Made by a program: the position numbers and the translations under genes
Part shown: positions 8,450-17,367 of the stretch, piece after piece
How the letters are laid out: each line of letters opens with the position of its first letter
Numbering within the stretch: the stretch's first letter is position 1
Notes under the pieces: model-generated
The model's database searches: none
What the model was told of the DNA's origin: nothing
The model's input: the letters and a program-made list of their open reading frames with translations, nothing else
Assembly (NCBI RefSeq): GCF_002803065.1
Contig: NZ_NNBL01000005.1
Location: 62,001-126,000, forward strand
DNA: 64,000 nucleotides
Origin: Streptomyces sp. CB01635
Lineage (GTDB): Bacteria; Actinomycetota; Actinomycetes; Streptomycetales; Streptomycetaceae
Direction: 5' to 3'

Positions 8450-9823
8450 ATGCACGAGTCAGCCGGGGACCGGCCACCGGAAGGCGCGCGGGCCGAGCCC
8501 TCACGTCAGGTCTCCCCGGGCGCCGTCCTGCGTGCCCCGTTCACGGCTCGTGCCTGGGCCGAGGCCACGTACTGCCTGGTCGGCTTCCCCCTGGCCGTCG
8601 TCGGGGCTGTTCTCCTCCTCGTCCTGCTCGCACTCGGCACCGGTCTCACCGCCTCCCTCGTCGGCGCTGTCCTCGGCCTTGCGCTGGTCGTCGGGGCGGT
8701 CGGCCTCGCGCGCGGCTGCGCCGCCGTGCATCGCCGGCTCGCCCAGGTGTTGCTGGACGAGCGGGTGGACGCGCCGCCGCGGCTGCGGCCGACGGGCAAG
8801 GCGTTCGCGCGGCTGGACGCTCGCCTGCGCGATGCGGCGGGGTGGCGTGCGGTGGCATACGTCCTGGTGAAGCTGCCCGTCGCCGCCTTCGGCCTGTACG
8901 CCGTCGGCTGGTGGCTGACCGCCCTCCTCAATCTCTCCGCACCACTGCGCTGGGCCGCGTTCCACCAGCGCCCCGCGGCGGGCGAGGCGGGAATGCCGAC
9001 GATCACGCCGATCCCCGTCGGCGGTGGCGCCCCGCACAGCACGAGTTTCGCCGGGACCTTCGTGGCGGCGGCGATCGGCGCGGTGACGCTGCTGGCGGCG
9101 CCCTGGTTCACACGTGGCGTCGTCGCCGTGGACCGCTGGCTCATCCGGGCACTGCTCGGCCCGGGCCAACTCGCCGAACGCGTAAGGAGTTTGGAGGAGA
9201 GCCGCGCTCTCGCCGTCGACGACTCGGCTGCCCTGCTGCGCCGCCTGGAGCGCGATCTGCACGACGGGGCGCAGGTTCGGCTCGTCGCGCTGGCCATGAG
9301 CCTCGACATGGCGAAGGAGCGGCTCGGCCCGGAGGGCGAACCGATCGCTGACCCGGCGCGTGTACGGCAACTCGTGGACACCGCGCACCGCAACGCCACC
9401 GAGGCCCTCGCCGAGTTGCGTGACCTGGCACGCGGCATCCATCCCCCGGCCCTGGACGACGGCCTGGCCGACGCGCTGTCGACGCTGGCCGCGCGGAGCA
9501 CCGTGCCGGTGGAGCTCTCGGTGGACGTGCCGCAGCGGCCGACGCCCGCGATCGAGGCGATCGCGTACTTCTGCGCGGCGGAGCTCCTCACCAACGTCAT
9601 CAAGCACAGCGGCGCGCGTCGGGCGGTGTTGTGGGTCGCGCAGGTGGACGACGTCCTGCGGCTGCGGGTCACTGACGACGGCCGCGGCGGGGCGGCGCTC
9701 GGCGCTGGAAGCGGGCTGACGGGCCTTCAGCAGCGGGTGCGGACGGTGGACGGACGCCTTGACCTGTCGAGCCCGAGCGGTGGGCCGACCGCGGTGACGG
9801 TGGAACTGCCGCTCCACGCATGA
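8450..9823 (+). CDS. NarL/DesK-type sensor histidine kinase
   Basis: A 457-residue kinase with AAGGAG nine bases before the ATG. Two pairs of membrane helices (about 40-88 and 133-160, then 203-220) form a sensor region of the kind often found beside ABC-2 exporters. The HisKA_3 motif is LERDLHDGAQVRLVAL with phosphoacceptor His271. The ATPase domain has the N box ELLTNVIKHSGA and the G box VTDDGRGGA...GSGLTGLQQR. It should phosphorylate the response regulator encoded 100 bases downstream. Cell-envelope stress is a common input for such cassettes, but nothing here identifies the signal. Confidence 0.94.
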   Translation: MHESAGDRPPEGARAEPSRQVSPGAVLRAPFTARAWAEATYCLVGFPLAVVGAVLLLVLLALGTGLTASLVGAVLGLALVVGAVGLARGCAAVHRRLAQVLLDERVDAPPRLRPTGKAFARLDARLRDAAGWRAVAYVLVKLPVAAFGLYAVGWWLTALLNLSAPLRWAAFHQRPAAGEAGMPTITPIPVGGGAPHSTSFAGTFVAAAIGAVTLLAAPWFTRGVVAVDRWLIRALLGPGQLAERVRSLEESRALAVDDSAALLRRLERDLHDGAQVRLVALAMSLDMAKERLGPEGEPIADPARVRQLVDTAHRNATEALAELRDLARGIHPPALDDGLADALSTLAARSTVPVELSVDVPQRPTPAIEAIAYFCAAELLTNVIKHSGARRAVLWVAQVDDVLRLRVTDDGRGGAALGAGSGLTGLQQRVRTVDGRLDLSSPSGGPTAVTVELPLHA

Positions 9824-9923
9824 CCGACGCCGCAAGCTATGCGCTGAGGGACACGGCGGACGGCCCGCACGCAGCGCAGCTGCCCCCGCCCTCCCCCGCT
9901 CGAACCCGTGAGAGCATGCCCCC

Positions 9924-10568
9924 ATGCGCATCGTGATCGCCGAAGATGCCGCCGTGTTGCGGGAGTTGCTTGCCCAGATGCTCACCGAGCGTGGCCACGA
10001 CGTGTGCGCGGCCGTGCCCGACGCCGACGCCCTTGTCGCCGCCGTCGCCGAGCACCGGCCCGACGTCACCGTCGTCGACATCCGGATGCCGCCGACACAC
10101 ACCGACGAGGGCCTGCGAGCCGCGATCGACATCCGCCGCGAGCACCCGGGCACGGGCGTGCTGCTGTTCTCCCAGTACATCGAGACCAAGTACGCGACCA
10201 GGCTGCTCGCGGCGGGCTCGGCCGGGGTCGGCTACCTGCTCAAGGACCGCGTCGCGAACGTCGCCGAGTTCACCGACGCCCTGTCCCGCGTCGCCGCCGG
10301 CGGCACCGCTCTCGACGCCGAAGTAGTCACGCAGTTGGCCGGAGCGAGCCGCCGTGGCGGCGACCTGGAGTCGCTGACGGCACGCGAGCGGGAGGTTCTG
10401 GCGCTGATGGCCGAGGGCAGGACGAACGCCGCGATCGCGCAGGCGCTGGTGGTGTCGGCGGGCACGGTCGAGAAGCACGTCGCGGCCATCTTCGGCAAGC
10501 TGGGCCTGCCCGCGTCGGAGGACGCGAACCGGCGCGTGCTGGCCGTACTGCGCTACTTGGGGTCTTGA
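9924..10568 (+). CDS. LuxR/NarL-family response regulator
   Basis: A 214-residue regulator. The receiver domain has acidic residues E7 and D8, phosphoacceptor Asp52 (TVVDIRMPP) and the conserved Lys (YLLKDRV). The C-terminal GerE-type HTH is LTAREREVLALMAEGRTNAAIAQAL followed by VEKHVAAIFGKLGL. It is the partner of the upstream kinase and probably controls the ABC-2 exporter genes. The 100-base gap before it holds no separate gene. Confidence 0.95.
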   Translation: MRIVIAEDAAVLRELLAQMLTERGHDVCAAVPDADALVAAVAEHRPDVTVVDIRMPPTHTDEGLRAAIDIRREHPGTGVLLFSQYIETKYATRLLAAGSAGVGYLLKDRVANVAEFTDALSRVAAGGTALDAEVVTQLAGASRRGGDLESLTAREREVLALMAEGRTNAAIAQALVVSAGTVEKHVAAIFGKLGLPASEDANRRVLAVLRYLGS

Positions 10569-10635
10569 ATGGCGCCGGTCCGCTGGAGTTCAGGCCGGAT
10601 CTGTGGGACGTAAGTGACGCCGTCCGGCCAGGAGT

Positions 10636-11013
10636 TCAGCGATCCGTCGGGTCGAGCAGCCACAGCCCCAGGACCACCAGGAAGGACAGGCACAGGAATC
10701 CCGCGCCCCACCAAGCCGTACCGGTTGCGCCCATCATCCACTCGTTGACCACCACGCTGAGGCCCCAGAGCTGGCCGATGACCACCGTCATCGCCAGGAC
10801 GAGGCGGGCCGTGAGTTTCGAGGAGCGTTCCGGCTCCTGGTCGGTGCCGGCGCCGGGACCCGGACCCGTGTGCTGGATCCGGGGGTCGCCGTAGCCGCTG
10901 GTCGGGCGGATCTGCGGGTAGCGCTCCTGGACCGGGCGGTTGAGGCGCGGCTGGGCGCTGCCGGGGGTGTACTGGGGCCTCTGGGGGACGGCTTGGGGCT
11001 CTTCGGTGCTCAT
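10636..11013 (-). CDS. Small membrane protein at the end of the reductase operon
   Basis: A 125-residue protein. The ATG overlaps the stop of the Rieske gene (ATGA), and AAAGGAG lies upstream inside that gene. The first ~60 residues are hydrophilic and Pro/Gln/Arg-rich; two helices follow (LTARLVLAMTVVIGQLWGLSVVV and WWGAGFLCLSFLVVLGLWLL). No catalytic motif is visible. Tight coupling to the Rieske and molybdenum genes suggests it helps to anchor or assemble the complex at the membrane; this is inference. Confidence 0.8.
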   Translation of the reverse strand: MSTEEPQAVPQRPQYTPGSAQPRLNRPVQERYPQIRPTSGYGDPRIQHTGPGPGAGTDQEPERSSKLTARLVLAMTVVIGQLWGLSVVVNEWMMGATGTAWWGAGFLCLSFLVVLGLWLLDPTDR

Positions 11014-11666
11014 GTCCGCTGGCTCCTTTCCCCGTTGGCGTCGTTCGCGACGGGGCAGCCGAGCTGGGCCCGTACCTCGGGCCGCGCGTCGGCGAACTCC
11101 CTGCACACCGCGTCCTGGGCGTTCTCGCCGGAGCGGGCCGTGGCGACCGCCCAGACGCTGCCGTCGCCCTGCTCGACGAGCAGCACCTTGGGCAGGCCGC
11201 GCGGTGGCGGGCCCGCGGTGACCTCGCCGGTGCGGGCGTCGAAGATGCCTTCGTGGCAGGGGCAGTACAACTCGCCCTCGCTGCCGCGGTCCTTGCGCCA
11301 CAGCACGCCGCACGCCAGGTGCGTACAGACGGCGGAGTAGCCGACGAGGCTGCCGTCCGTGAGGCGGACGGCGACCGCGCGGTCGTCCTCGCCGGGGAAG
11401 CGGAAGGCAATGGACTCGCCGGGCGCGAGGCGGCCGGTGACCCGCTTGGGTTCCGGCGCGCTGTCGGTGTCGCCGTGCCGGTGCAGCACTCCCCCGGCGA
11501 CGGCGATGCCTCCGACGGCCAGGCCGCCGGAGACGGTGGCGACGATACGGAGGTAGTCGCGGCGCGTGGTGAGGGAGTCGGCGGAGATACGGTCCTCGAG
11601 CGCCGCCTGCGCCGCGTCGTCGTCGGTTCCGGGCTCGGGGACCGGGGGCTGCTCGGTGACGCTCAT
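11010..11666 (-). CDS. Tat-exported Rieske 2Fe-2S protein
   Basis: A 218-residue protein starting at 11666, overlapping the ferredoxin stop (ATGA). An N-terminal twin-arginine stretch (TTRRDYLRI, Arg35-36) precedes a hydrophobic helix that is probably an uncleaved anchor. The Rieske motifs are Cys114-Thr-His116 with Cys119 (CTHLACGVLW) and Cys135-Pro-Cys137-His138 (CPCHEGIFD): two Cys and two His ligands plus the disulfide pair. It carries electrons between the quinone pool or cytochrome and the downstream redox partners. Its place in the molybdenum oxidoreductase operon suggests it feeds or accepts electrons for that enzyme. Confidence 0.93.
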   Translation of the reverse strand: MSVTEQPPVPEPGTDDDAAQAALEDRISADSLTTRRDYLRIVATVSGGLAVGGIAVAGGVLHRHGDTDSAPEPKRVTGRLAPGESIAFRFPGEDDRAVAVRLTDGSLVGYSAVCTHLACGVLWRKDRGSEGELYCPCHEGIFDARTGEVTAGPPPRGLPKVLLVEQGDGSVWAVATARSGENAQDAVCREFADARPEVRAQLGCPVANDANGERSQRT

Positions 11667-12265
11667 CGGGTCACGTCCTTCCCGTTGACCTGGACGATCG
11701 GCAGCCCTCCGGGCACCGGCCACTGGACCTTGTCGGCGGGGACGACCATCGCCACGCCGGTGTTGACAACGACGTCGCCGAACGTGAAGGAGTCCGCGAC
11801 CTGGACGCCGGGGCGCTCGGCCTGGAGATCCTCGAGCGTTCCGTAGAAGAGGGCCCCGGTGGGGCAGACCGTGGCGCACATGGGGGCGAGTCCGTAGGCG
11901 GTGCGGTCGTAGCAGAGGTTGCACTTCATCTGCAGCTTGGCCTGGAGGTCGATCTTCGGTACGCCGAAGGGGCAGGCGTTGACGCAGTTGGCGCAGCCGA
12001 TGCAGCGGGTCGTGTCGGCCTGCTGCACGACACCGTCGGCGGTCACCAGGATCGCGTCGGCGGGACACACCTCGGCGCACGGGGCGACCGGGTCCTCGCA
12101 GTGCATGCAGACCGTGGGCAGGGACGCGACGGAGTGGCCCTCGTCGGGGTAGTCGAGGTGAATCATGGACTTGCCCCGGTGCGAGTCGCACTCCCGGCAG
12201 GCGGACACGCACGCCTGGCAGCCGATGCACCGGCCCGGATCGATGAAGATCGTTCTGCCCATCAT
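11663..12265 (-). CDS. 4Fe-4S ferredoxin-like electron transfer subunit
   Basis: A 200-residue protein of the NrfC/DmsB/HycB type. Four cysteine clusters are visible: CIGCQACVSACREC, CMHCEDPVAPCAEVCP, CIGCANCVNACP and CNLCYDR...CATVCP, enough for four cubanes. It has no signal peptide, so it should act in the cytosol or be carried with a partner. It sits between the molybdopterin catalytic subunit (9 bases downstream of that stop) and the Rieske gene (overlap), and is the expected electron conduit of the complex. Confidence 0.94.
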   Translation of the reverse strand: MMGRTIFIDPGRCIGCQACVSACRECDSHRGKSMIHLDYPDEGHSVASLPTVCMHCEDPVAPCAEVCPADAILVTADGVVQQADTTRCIGCANCVNACPFGVPKIDLQAKLQMKCNLCYDRTAYGLAPMCATVCPTGALFYGTLEDLQAERPGVQVADSFTFGDVVVNTGVAMVVPADKVQWPVPGGLPIVQVNGKDVTR

Positions 12266-12274
12266 GGTGTGACC

Positions 12275-14575
12275 TCAGCTCCTCTCGGCGGTGCCACGGC
12301 CCTGCGGGGCCGTGGGCGGCAGGGGGTCGGTACGGGACACCTGGGCTTCCGGGTACGCGACCTGGCCGGGCGCGGTCGGGGGCGCCGGCACCTCGTCGAT
12401 CTGCTCGGCGTGCTCGATGCGGCAGGCGCAGACCTTGTACTCGGGGATCTTGGAACGGGGGTCGAGGGCGTCGATGGTGAGCGCGTTGGCGGCCGTGGGG
12501 ACCGGCCAGTGGTACGGCACGAAGACGGTGTCGGGGCGGATCGCCTCGGTGACCAGAGCGGGGAAGACCTCGCTGCCCCGGCGCGTCACGACGCGTACCG
12601 GATCGCCGTTCTTGAAGCCGTGCGAGGGGTGGACCTCCGCCCATGGGCGCGGGGTCTGCTCGACCAGGGCGCCGAGCCGGCGCGTCTGGTTGCCGGACAG
12701 GAAGTGGGCGACGGTGCGGCCGGTGGTGAGCGACATGGGGTGGTCGTCGTCGTACGGGTCCATCGGCGGGTGCCACTCCACGACCTGGAGGTGGATCTTG
12801 CCGTCGGGGTGGTACGACTTGCCGTCCTCGAACAGGCGCGGGGTGCCGGGGTGGTCGGTGGAGGGGCACGGCCAGGCGATGCCGCCGGTCTCCTCGAGAC
12901 GGTCGTAGGTGATTCCGTAGTAGTCGATGACCGTTCCGGCCGACGCGATGCGCAACTCCTCGAAGACTTCGCGGGAGCCCGGATAGTCGAACTTGTCTCC
13001 CACGCCGAGGCGTCGGGCCAGCTCGCACATCACCCAGGTGTCGGTACGTACGCCCTCCGGCGGCTCCTGGGCCTTGTTGTGCTTGACCACCCGGGCCTCG
13101 GCGTTGGCCATCACGCCCTCGTCCTCGGCCCAGGTGGTGACGGGGAAGACGACGTGGGCGTTGTCCGCCGTCTCGGAGAGGAAGAAGTCGAACTGGGCGT
13201 GGAACTCGAGGGTGTCGTAACCCTCCTTGACCGTCGCGTAGTTGGGGAGGGAGACGAACGGGTTGTTGCAGATGCCGATCAGGCCGCGGATCTCCTGGCG
13301 CTGCATCTGCCAGACCATTTCCATCATCGACGTGCCGGCGGCGGGGAGTTCGGACTCCTCGATGCCCCAGATCTCGCAGATCTGCCGTCGGTGGTCGGGG
13401 TTCAGGATGGAGCGCCCGCCGGGCAGCAGGTCGGCCTTCTGGCCGTGCTCGCGGCCGCCCTGGCCGTTGCCCTGACCGGTGATGGTGCCGTAGCCGGCGC
13501 CGGGCTTGCCGATGTTGCCGGTGGCCACGCAGAGGTTGATGACGGTGAGGCAGTTCTCGACGCCCTGGGAGTGGTGCTCGATGCCTCGGGCGTGCCAGGC
13601 CATGGCGTTGTTGGCGGCCGCGAAGGCCCTGGCGACCTGGACGACCTGTGCGGCGGGGATTCCGCAGATCTCGGCGGCCCGTTGCGGGGTGTACGTCGCG
13701 ACGGTGGCCTTGACCTCGTCCCAGCCGGTGGTGTGCTCGGCCACGTACTCCTCGTCGACGAGGTTCTCGCGGATGACGACGTTCAGTACGGCGTTGAAGA
13801 ACGCGGAGTCGGTGCCCGGCTTGAGGGCGACGTGGATGTCGGCCGTGCGGGCGATGGACGTCTCGCGCGGGTCGACGACGATGAGGACGGCGCCCCGGTC
13901 TCGGGCGCCCCACACGTACTGGGTCATCACCGGGAAGCACTCCCCCACGTTCGACCCGGCGATCAGCAGGCAGTCGGAGAGGAGGATGTCGGAGAAGGGA
14001 TTGCCGGCCCGGTCGATGCCGAAGGACAGCTTGTTGGCTCCGGCGGCGGAGACCATGCACAGGCGGCCGTTGTAGTCGACGTGCTTCGTCTTGAGGGCGA
14101 CGCGCGCGAACTTGCCGACCAGGTATGTCTTTTCGGAGAACAGGCTCGCTCCGCCGAGCACTCCGAAGGCGTCGTTGCCGTGGGCGGACTGGATGCGGCG
14201 GATCTCGGAGACCGTGAAGTCGAGGGCCTCCTCCCAGGTCGCCTCTCGGAAGGGTTCGTCGCGGGTGCGGCGCATGAGGGGGGCGGTCAGCCGGTCCGGG
14301 TGGTTGATCTGCTGGTAGGCGTTGATGCCCTTGGGGCAGAGCCGCATGCGGTTGATGTCGTGGTTGCGGGGCTCGACGCCGAACACCTTGCCGCCCTTGT
14401 CGACGCGCAGATACATCCCGCACTGCACGCCGCAGAAGCAGCAGTGGGTGGGGACGAGCGTCTCGCCGTTCTGGTCGGCGTGCCACTGGTCGGCCGGGAT
14501 GCCGCCCGCGTCACGGAAGTTGCGGGTGCCGGGTGGTGCGATGGAGGGGTCAAGCGGGATGTACTGCTGGGTCAC
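12275..14575 (-). CDS. Molybdopterin oxidoreductase, Nap/Nas-like catalytic subunit
   Basis: A 766-residue bis-MGD enzyme. The N-terminal 4Fe-4S motif is Cys45-x2-Cys48-x3-Cys52-x27-Cys80 (HCCFCGVQCGM ... RLCPKG). The Mo ligand region NGRLCMVSAAGA with Cys173 resembles the Cys-ligated nitrate reductases (NapA, NasA, NarB) and formate dehydrogenases. The C-terminal molydop-binding domain (PMSLTTGRTVAHFLSGNQTRR, VFVPYHWP) is complete. There is no Tat signal, so the active site is cytosolic. A NarK-like transporter heads the same strand, which points to nitrate as substrate. An alternative is another oxyanion or formate. Length and motifs are intact. Confidence 0.9.
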   Translation of the reverse strand: MTQQYIPLDPSIAPPGTRNFRDAGGIPADQWHADQNGETLVPTHCCFCGVQCGMYLRVDKGGKVFGVEPRNHDINRMRLCPKGINAYQQINHPDRLTAPLMRRTRDEPFREATWEEALDFTVSEIRRIQSAHGNDAFGVLGGASLFSEKTYLVGKFARVALKTKHVDYNGRLCMVSAAGANKLSFGIDRAGNPFSDILLSDCLLIAGSNVGECFPVMTQYVWGARDRGAVLIVVDPRETSIARTADIHVALKPGTDSAFFNAVLNVVIRENLVDEEYVAEHTTGWDEVKATVATYTPQRAAEICGIPAAQVVQVARAFAAANNAMAWHARGIEHHSQGVENCLTVINLCVATGNIGKPGAGYGTITGQGNGQGGREHGQKADLLPGGRSILNPDHRRQICEIWGIEESELPAAGTSMMEMVWQMQRQEIRGLIGICNNPFVSLPNYATVKEGYDTLEFHAQFDFFLSETADNAHVVFPVTTWAEDEGVMANAEARVVKHNKAQEPPEGVRTDTWVMCELARRLGVGDKFDYPGSREVFEELRIASAGTVIDYYGITYDRLEETGGIAWPCPSTDHPGTPRLFEDGKSYHPDGKIHLQVVEWHPPMDPYDDDHPMSLTTGRTVAHFLSGNQTRRLGALVEQTPRPWAEVHPSHGFKNGDPVRVVTRRGSEVFPALVTEAIRPDTVFVPYHWPVPTAANALTIDALDPRSKIPEYKVCACRIEHAEQIDEVPAPPTAPGQVAYPEAQVSRTDPLPPTAPQGRGTAERS

Positions 14576-15690
14576 TTGAAGCCCTTCTTCACGTCGCTGA
14601 GGTAAGCGGCACCGCGCAGCACCCGCTTGCAGCGGGGGCAGTACTCGGTCCAGGTGTCGAAGTCGAGCTTGAGGTCACGCATGGTGCCCTGGAGGTTCTC
14701 GACGTACGGGGCGGTGTCGATCAGCTGTCCGCAGCGCTTGCAGTGGAAGAGCTGTTCGTCCTTGCGGGCCGTGTACTTGAACAGCTGCATGCCGACGGCG
14801 GCCGGCCGCTGGACGATGTGGAAGAACTTGCCGAAGGGGATGTAGATGAGGGTGAAGACCACCGACACCATGTGCAGGATCGCCAGGAACTCGTAGCCGC
14901 CGCCGTGCAGGAAGATCGACGAGAAGGTGAGGAGCAGGCCGGTCACCGAGATGACGATCAGGGCGATCAGCGGGACCAGGTCGTAGGCGAAGCGCTGGCC
15001 GGTCATGGCGCCGCGGTCCTTCATGCGCCGCCACAGGAAGTACGAGGCGCCGGGGATCACCAGGACGGCGGCGATGTCCAGGCCGTGGAACATCAGCCAG
15101 CCGAGGATGTTCAGCGAGTCGAAGCCGATGACCTTGATGCCCCAGATCCGCATCGCGTAGCCGGGGCCCGCACCGGACGGGGAGGTGAACGTGAACCACC
15201 CCCAGGTCAGCGGGAAGGTGATCAGGGCGGCCAGGATGCAGCCCCAGAAGATCAGCTGGTGGGCGGCCCAGCGGGCCTGCGAGCGGGCCCCGAGGAACTT
15301 CTGGAAGCCGAGGTAGGTGGCGATCATCTGCGGCAGCGCGGTGGGCGCCTTGCGGAAGTTGTCGGACGAGAACAGGCTGCGCCAGCCCTGCTTGAACAGA
15401 CGGCGTGCGCCCGGGGCGGAGATCCACACGGTGTAGCGGTAGGCGACACCGAAGGCGAGGAACACGGTCGCGACGGCGTACGGGAGGAGAGCCGAATCGA
15501 AGTCCTTGAGCATCCGGCTGCCGAACACGATGGCCAGGATCAGCAGTAGGGACACGATGGTGCCGGCGAGCGTGGCCCGCCCTGCGACCGAACGCGGTCG
15601 GGGCCCGCCGACCGCGCCGGTGGGCGGTGGCGCGTCCGGAGCGGTGGCCACGTCCGAGGCGGCGGCGGGGGGTGCGGGTGGCTCAGTCAC
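14572..15690 (-). CDS. Membrane electron-transfer protein with zinc-ribbon tail
   Basis: A 372-residue protein starting at GTG 15690. About six helices are visible, among them TIVSLLLILAIVFGSRML, ALLPYAVATVFLAFGVAYRY, QLIFWGCILAALITFPLTWGW and LIALIVISVTGLLLTFSSIF. The segment ILHMVSVVFTLIYIPFGKFFHIV has two His placed as haem ligands are in NarI-like or HdrE-like cytochromes. The C-terminus has two Cys pairs (HCKRCGQ, YCPRCK) that look like a zinc ribbon or rubredoxin-type site. Its stop overlaps the start of the molybdenum subunit (ATGA), so they are co-translated. The likely role is quinol oxidation and electron delivery. Confidence 0.82.
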   Translation of the reverse strand: MTEPPAPPAAASDVATAPDAPPPTGAVGGPRPRSVAGRATLAGTIVSLLLILAIVFGSRMLKDFDSALLPYAVATVFLAFGVAYRYTVWISAPGARRLFKQGWRSLFSSDNFRKAPTALPQMIATYLGFQKFLGARSQARWAAHQLIFWGCILAALITFPLTWGWFTFTSPSGAGPGYAMRIWGIKVIGFDSLNILGWLMFHGLDIAAVLVIPGASYFLWRRMKDRGAMTGQRFAYDLVPLIALIVISVTGLLLTFSSIFLHGGGYEFLAILHMVSVVFTLIYIPFGKFFHIVQRPAAVGMQLFKYTARKDEQLFHCKRCGQLIDTAPYVENLQGTMRDLKLDFDTWTEYCPRCKRVLRGAAYLSDVKKGFK

Positions 15691-15813
15691 CCGACCCACG
15701 ATAGGGAGTTTTGTATGTGTTTCGCCCGTTGTTGAAGGCGCACGAGTGACGTGTCGGTCGGCAGCGGCACTCAACGGGGCACGCCCGGCCGATGATGAGG
15801 CCGCAAACACGCC

Positions 15814-17022
15814 CTATGGCCGCTCCGCCCCGATGTTCCGCATGCGGCCGTACGCATAGACGCAGCCGGCGAGAGCCAGGTCGGACAGGAGCATGAAGCC
15901 GATGGAGTACGAGCTCTTGGCGCTGTAGACCGCGCCCATGACGAGCGGTGGCACGAAGCCACCGAGGCCGCCCATCGCGCCGACGATGCCGGTGACGGAG
16001 CCGACCTGCGGCTGTGGAGTGACCTGGGAGACGAGCGCGAAGACGCTGCCGCTGGCCGTGCCGAGTCCGGCGGCCATCAGCAGGAAGCAGATCGTGCCCA
16101 CGGGGTTCAGCGTCGGGTCGAAAGCCTGGACGATCGCGAAGAGCGCGACGACACCCAAGGCGCAGGCAGTGACGGTCGCCGGGTGGATCCGGTCGGACAG
16201 CCAGCCGCCGATGGGCCGGAAGATGACGGTGACCAGGGCGAACCCGGCCGCCTTGGTGCCGGCGTCGGTGGGGTCGAGCTCGTACCAGGTCTTCAGATAC
16301 GTGGGCAGGTAGACGCCGAACGCGACGATGCCGCCGAACCCGATCGCGTACAGCCCGGACAGCTCCCATGTCACCCTCAGCCGTCCCGCCTGCCCGAGCC
16401 GGGTGGCGAGCGGGCTGGTGGGGATCGGCCGGTCGGGGCGGTCGGTGATGAGGAGCAGAGCGAGCAGCGCGTAGGCGGCCAGCGCGATGGCCACCACGAA
16501 GAAGGGGAGGTTCTCACTGTGCTTGGCCATGCGTGGCGTGAAGTAGCCGGACAGGGCCACACCACCCATGCCCATGCCGAAGATTCCGAGCGCGAACCCG
16601 CGGTGGGCGGGCGGGAACCAGGAGTTCACGAGCGGGATACCGATGGCGAACGTCGTGCCGCCGATACCGAGCAGGAAGCCGACGCCGAGCATGGCGATGA
16701 AGGAGCCCCTGGCGGGGATGACCAGGAGCACCGGGATGATCGTCAGGGCGGAGATCAGCGGGAACATCAGCTTGGCGCCGTAGCGGTCGGTCAGCGCGCC
16801 GACGGGGACACGGCCGAGGGAGCCCACGATGACGGGCACCGCGACGAGGAACGACTGGTTGAACGAGCTCAGGTTCAGGCGTTCCCCGAAGTCGCTGCCG
16901 AGCGGCGCGATGAGGGCCCAGGCCCAGAACGTGAGAGCGAACCCGATGGTGGCCACGGCAAGGTTGCGGTAGGCCGCGGCGGGCGGCCTGGCGGTCGTCG
17001 GTTCCGGTGCAGGGTGTTCCAC
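15814..17022 (-). CDS. MFS nitrate/nitrite transporter, NarK family
   Basis: A 402-residue protein with twelve helices. The stretch GVGFLLGIGGTTFAIGIPLVNSWFPPAHRGFALGIFGMG is the nitrate-signature helix of NarK/NasA transporters, and RYGAKLMFP/DRYG after helix 2 is the MFS loop. The GTG start is seven bases after TAGCAT on the same strand, so the transcript is probably leaderless. The 123-base gap to the reductase genes could hold a second promoter. Transport of nitrate in (or nitrite out) for the oxidoreductase encoded downstream is the most economical reading. Confidence 0.9.
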   Translation of the reverse strand: MEHPAPEPTTARPPAAAYRNLAVATIGFALTFWAWALIAPLGSDFGERLNLSSFNQSFLVAVPVIVGSLGRVPVGALTDRYGAKLMFPLISALTIIPVLLVIPARGSFIAMLGVGFLLGIGGTTFAIGIPLVNSWFPPAHRGFALGIFGMGMGGVALSGYFTPRMAKHSENLPFFVVAIALAAYALLALLLITDRPDRPIPTSPLATRLGQAGRLRVTWELSGLYAIGFGGIVAFGVYLPTYLKTWYELDPTDAGTKAAGFALVTVIFRPIGGWLSDRIHPATVTACALGVVALFAIVQAFDPTLNPVGTICFLLMAAGLGTASGSVFALVSQVTPQPQVGSVTGIVGAMGGLGGFVPPLVMGAVYSAKSSYSIGFMLLSDLALAGCVYAYGRMRNIGAERP

Positions 17023-17097
17023 ATCCCGATGCTAGGAAGGCCTGCGGCATCCCGGCCTGATCTGGTGCTCCGATCGGTTCTCGGACCCCGGGATCGC

Positions 17098-17141
17098 GTC
17101 AGCATATGTTGACACCCTTCCGGCCGTCAGCATATGCTGAC
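17098..17141 (+). promoter_or_regulatory. Promoter with two 16-bp palindromic operators
   Basis: GTCAGCATATGTTGAC (17098-17113) and the perfect palindrome GTCAGCATATGCTGAC (17126-17141) lie 28 bases apart centre to centre. The first overlaps the -35 TTGACA (17109-17114); the second covers the -10 TATGCT (17133-17138), 18 bases on. The -10 ends seven bases before the ATG at 17146, so the transcript is probably leaderless. Binding at both sites would block RNA polymerase; autoregulation by the HTH protein is the simplest model. Confidence 0.8.
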
Positions 17142-17145
17142 GGCC

Positions 17146-17367
17146 ATGGAGAGCACACTCGAAATCGCCGAGGGCGCCGCCAGCAGCGACCCGGACACCG
17201 GGCTCCGCGCGGTGGCCGCCCTACGAGAACTCACCGAACGCCTGGAGATCCTCCAGGTCGAGAACGCCCGGAAGCTGGGATGGTCCTGGCAGGACATCGC
17301 GGAGCGGCTCGGCGTCACCAAGCAGACCGTGCACCGCAAGTACGGCCGCCTGATAGGGAGTCGATGA
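17146..17367 (+). CDS. Small helix-turn-helix regulator
   Basis: A 73-residue protein that is almost only a DNA-binding domain: RAVAALRELTERLEILQVENARKLGWSWQDIAERLGVTKQTVHRKYGR carries a classic HTH (WQDIAERLGVTKQTVHRK). An in-frame ATG at 17134 falls inside the -10 box, so 17146 is preferred. It overlaps the following Clp_N gene by ATGA, making a coupled two-gene operon. The paired palindromes in its promoter are probably its own operators. The signal might reach it through the Clp_N partner. Confidence 0.87.
   Translation: MESTLEIAEGAASSDPDTGLRAVAALRELTERLEILQVENARKLGWSWQDIAERLGVTKQTVHRKYGRLIGSR

Noticed and set aside
11010..14486. Reading the Rieske frame as an 1158-residue fusion
   Set aside because: The upstream part is an Arg/Pro-rich out-of-frame reading of the molybdenum and ferredoxin genes; the Rieske protein has its own ATG overlapping the ferredoxin stop.
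12101..14605. 834-codon plus-strand frame opposite the molybdenum enzyme
   Set aside because: It is a G/C-bias shadow: the minus strand shows a complete, motif-rich oxidoreductase, while this frame is Val/Gly/Asp-rich with no domain and no ribosome site.
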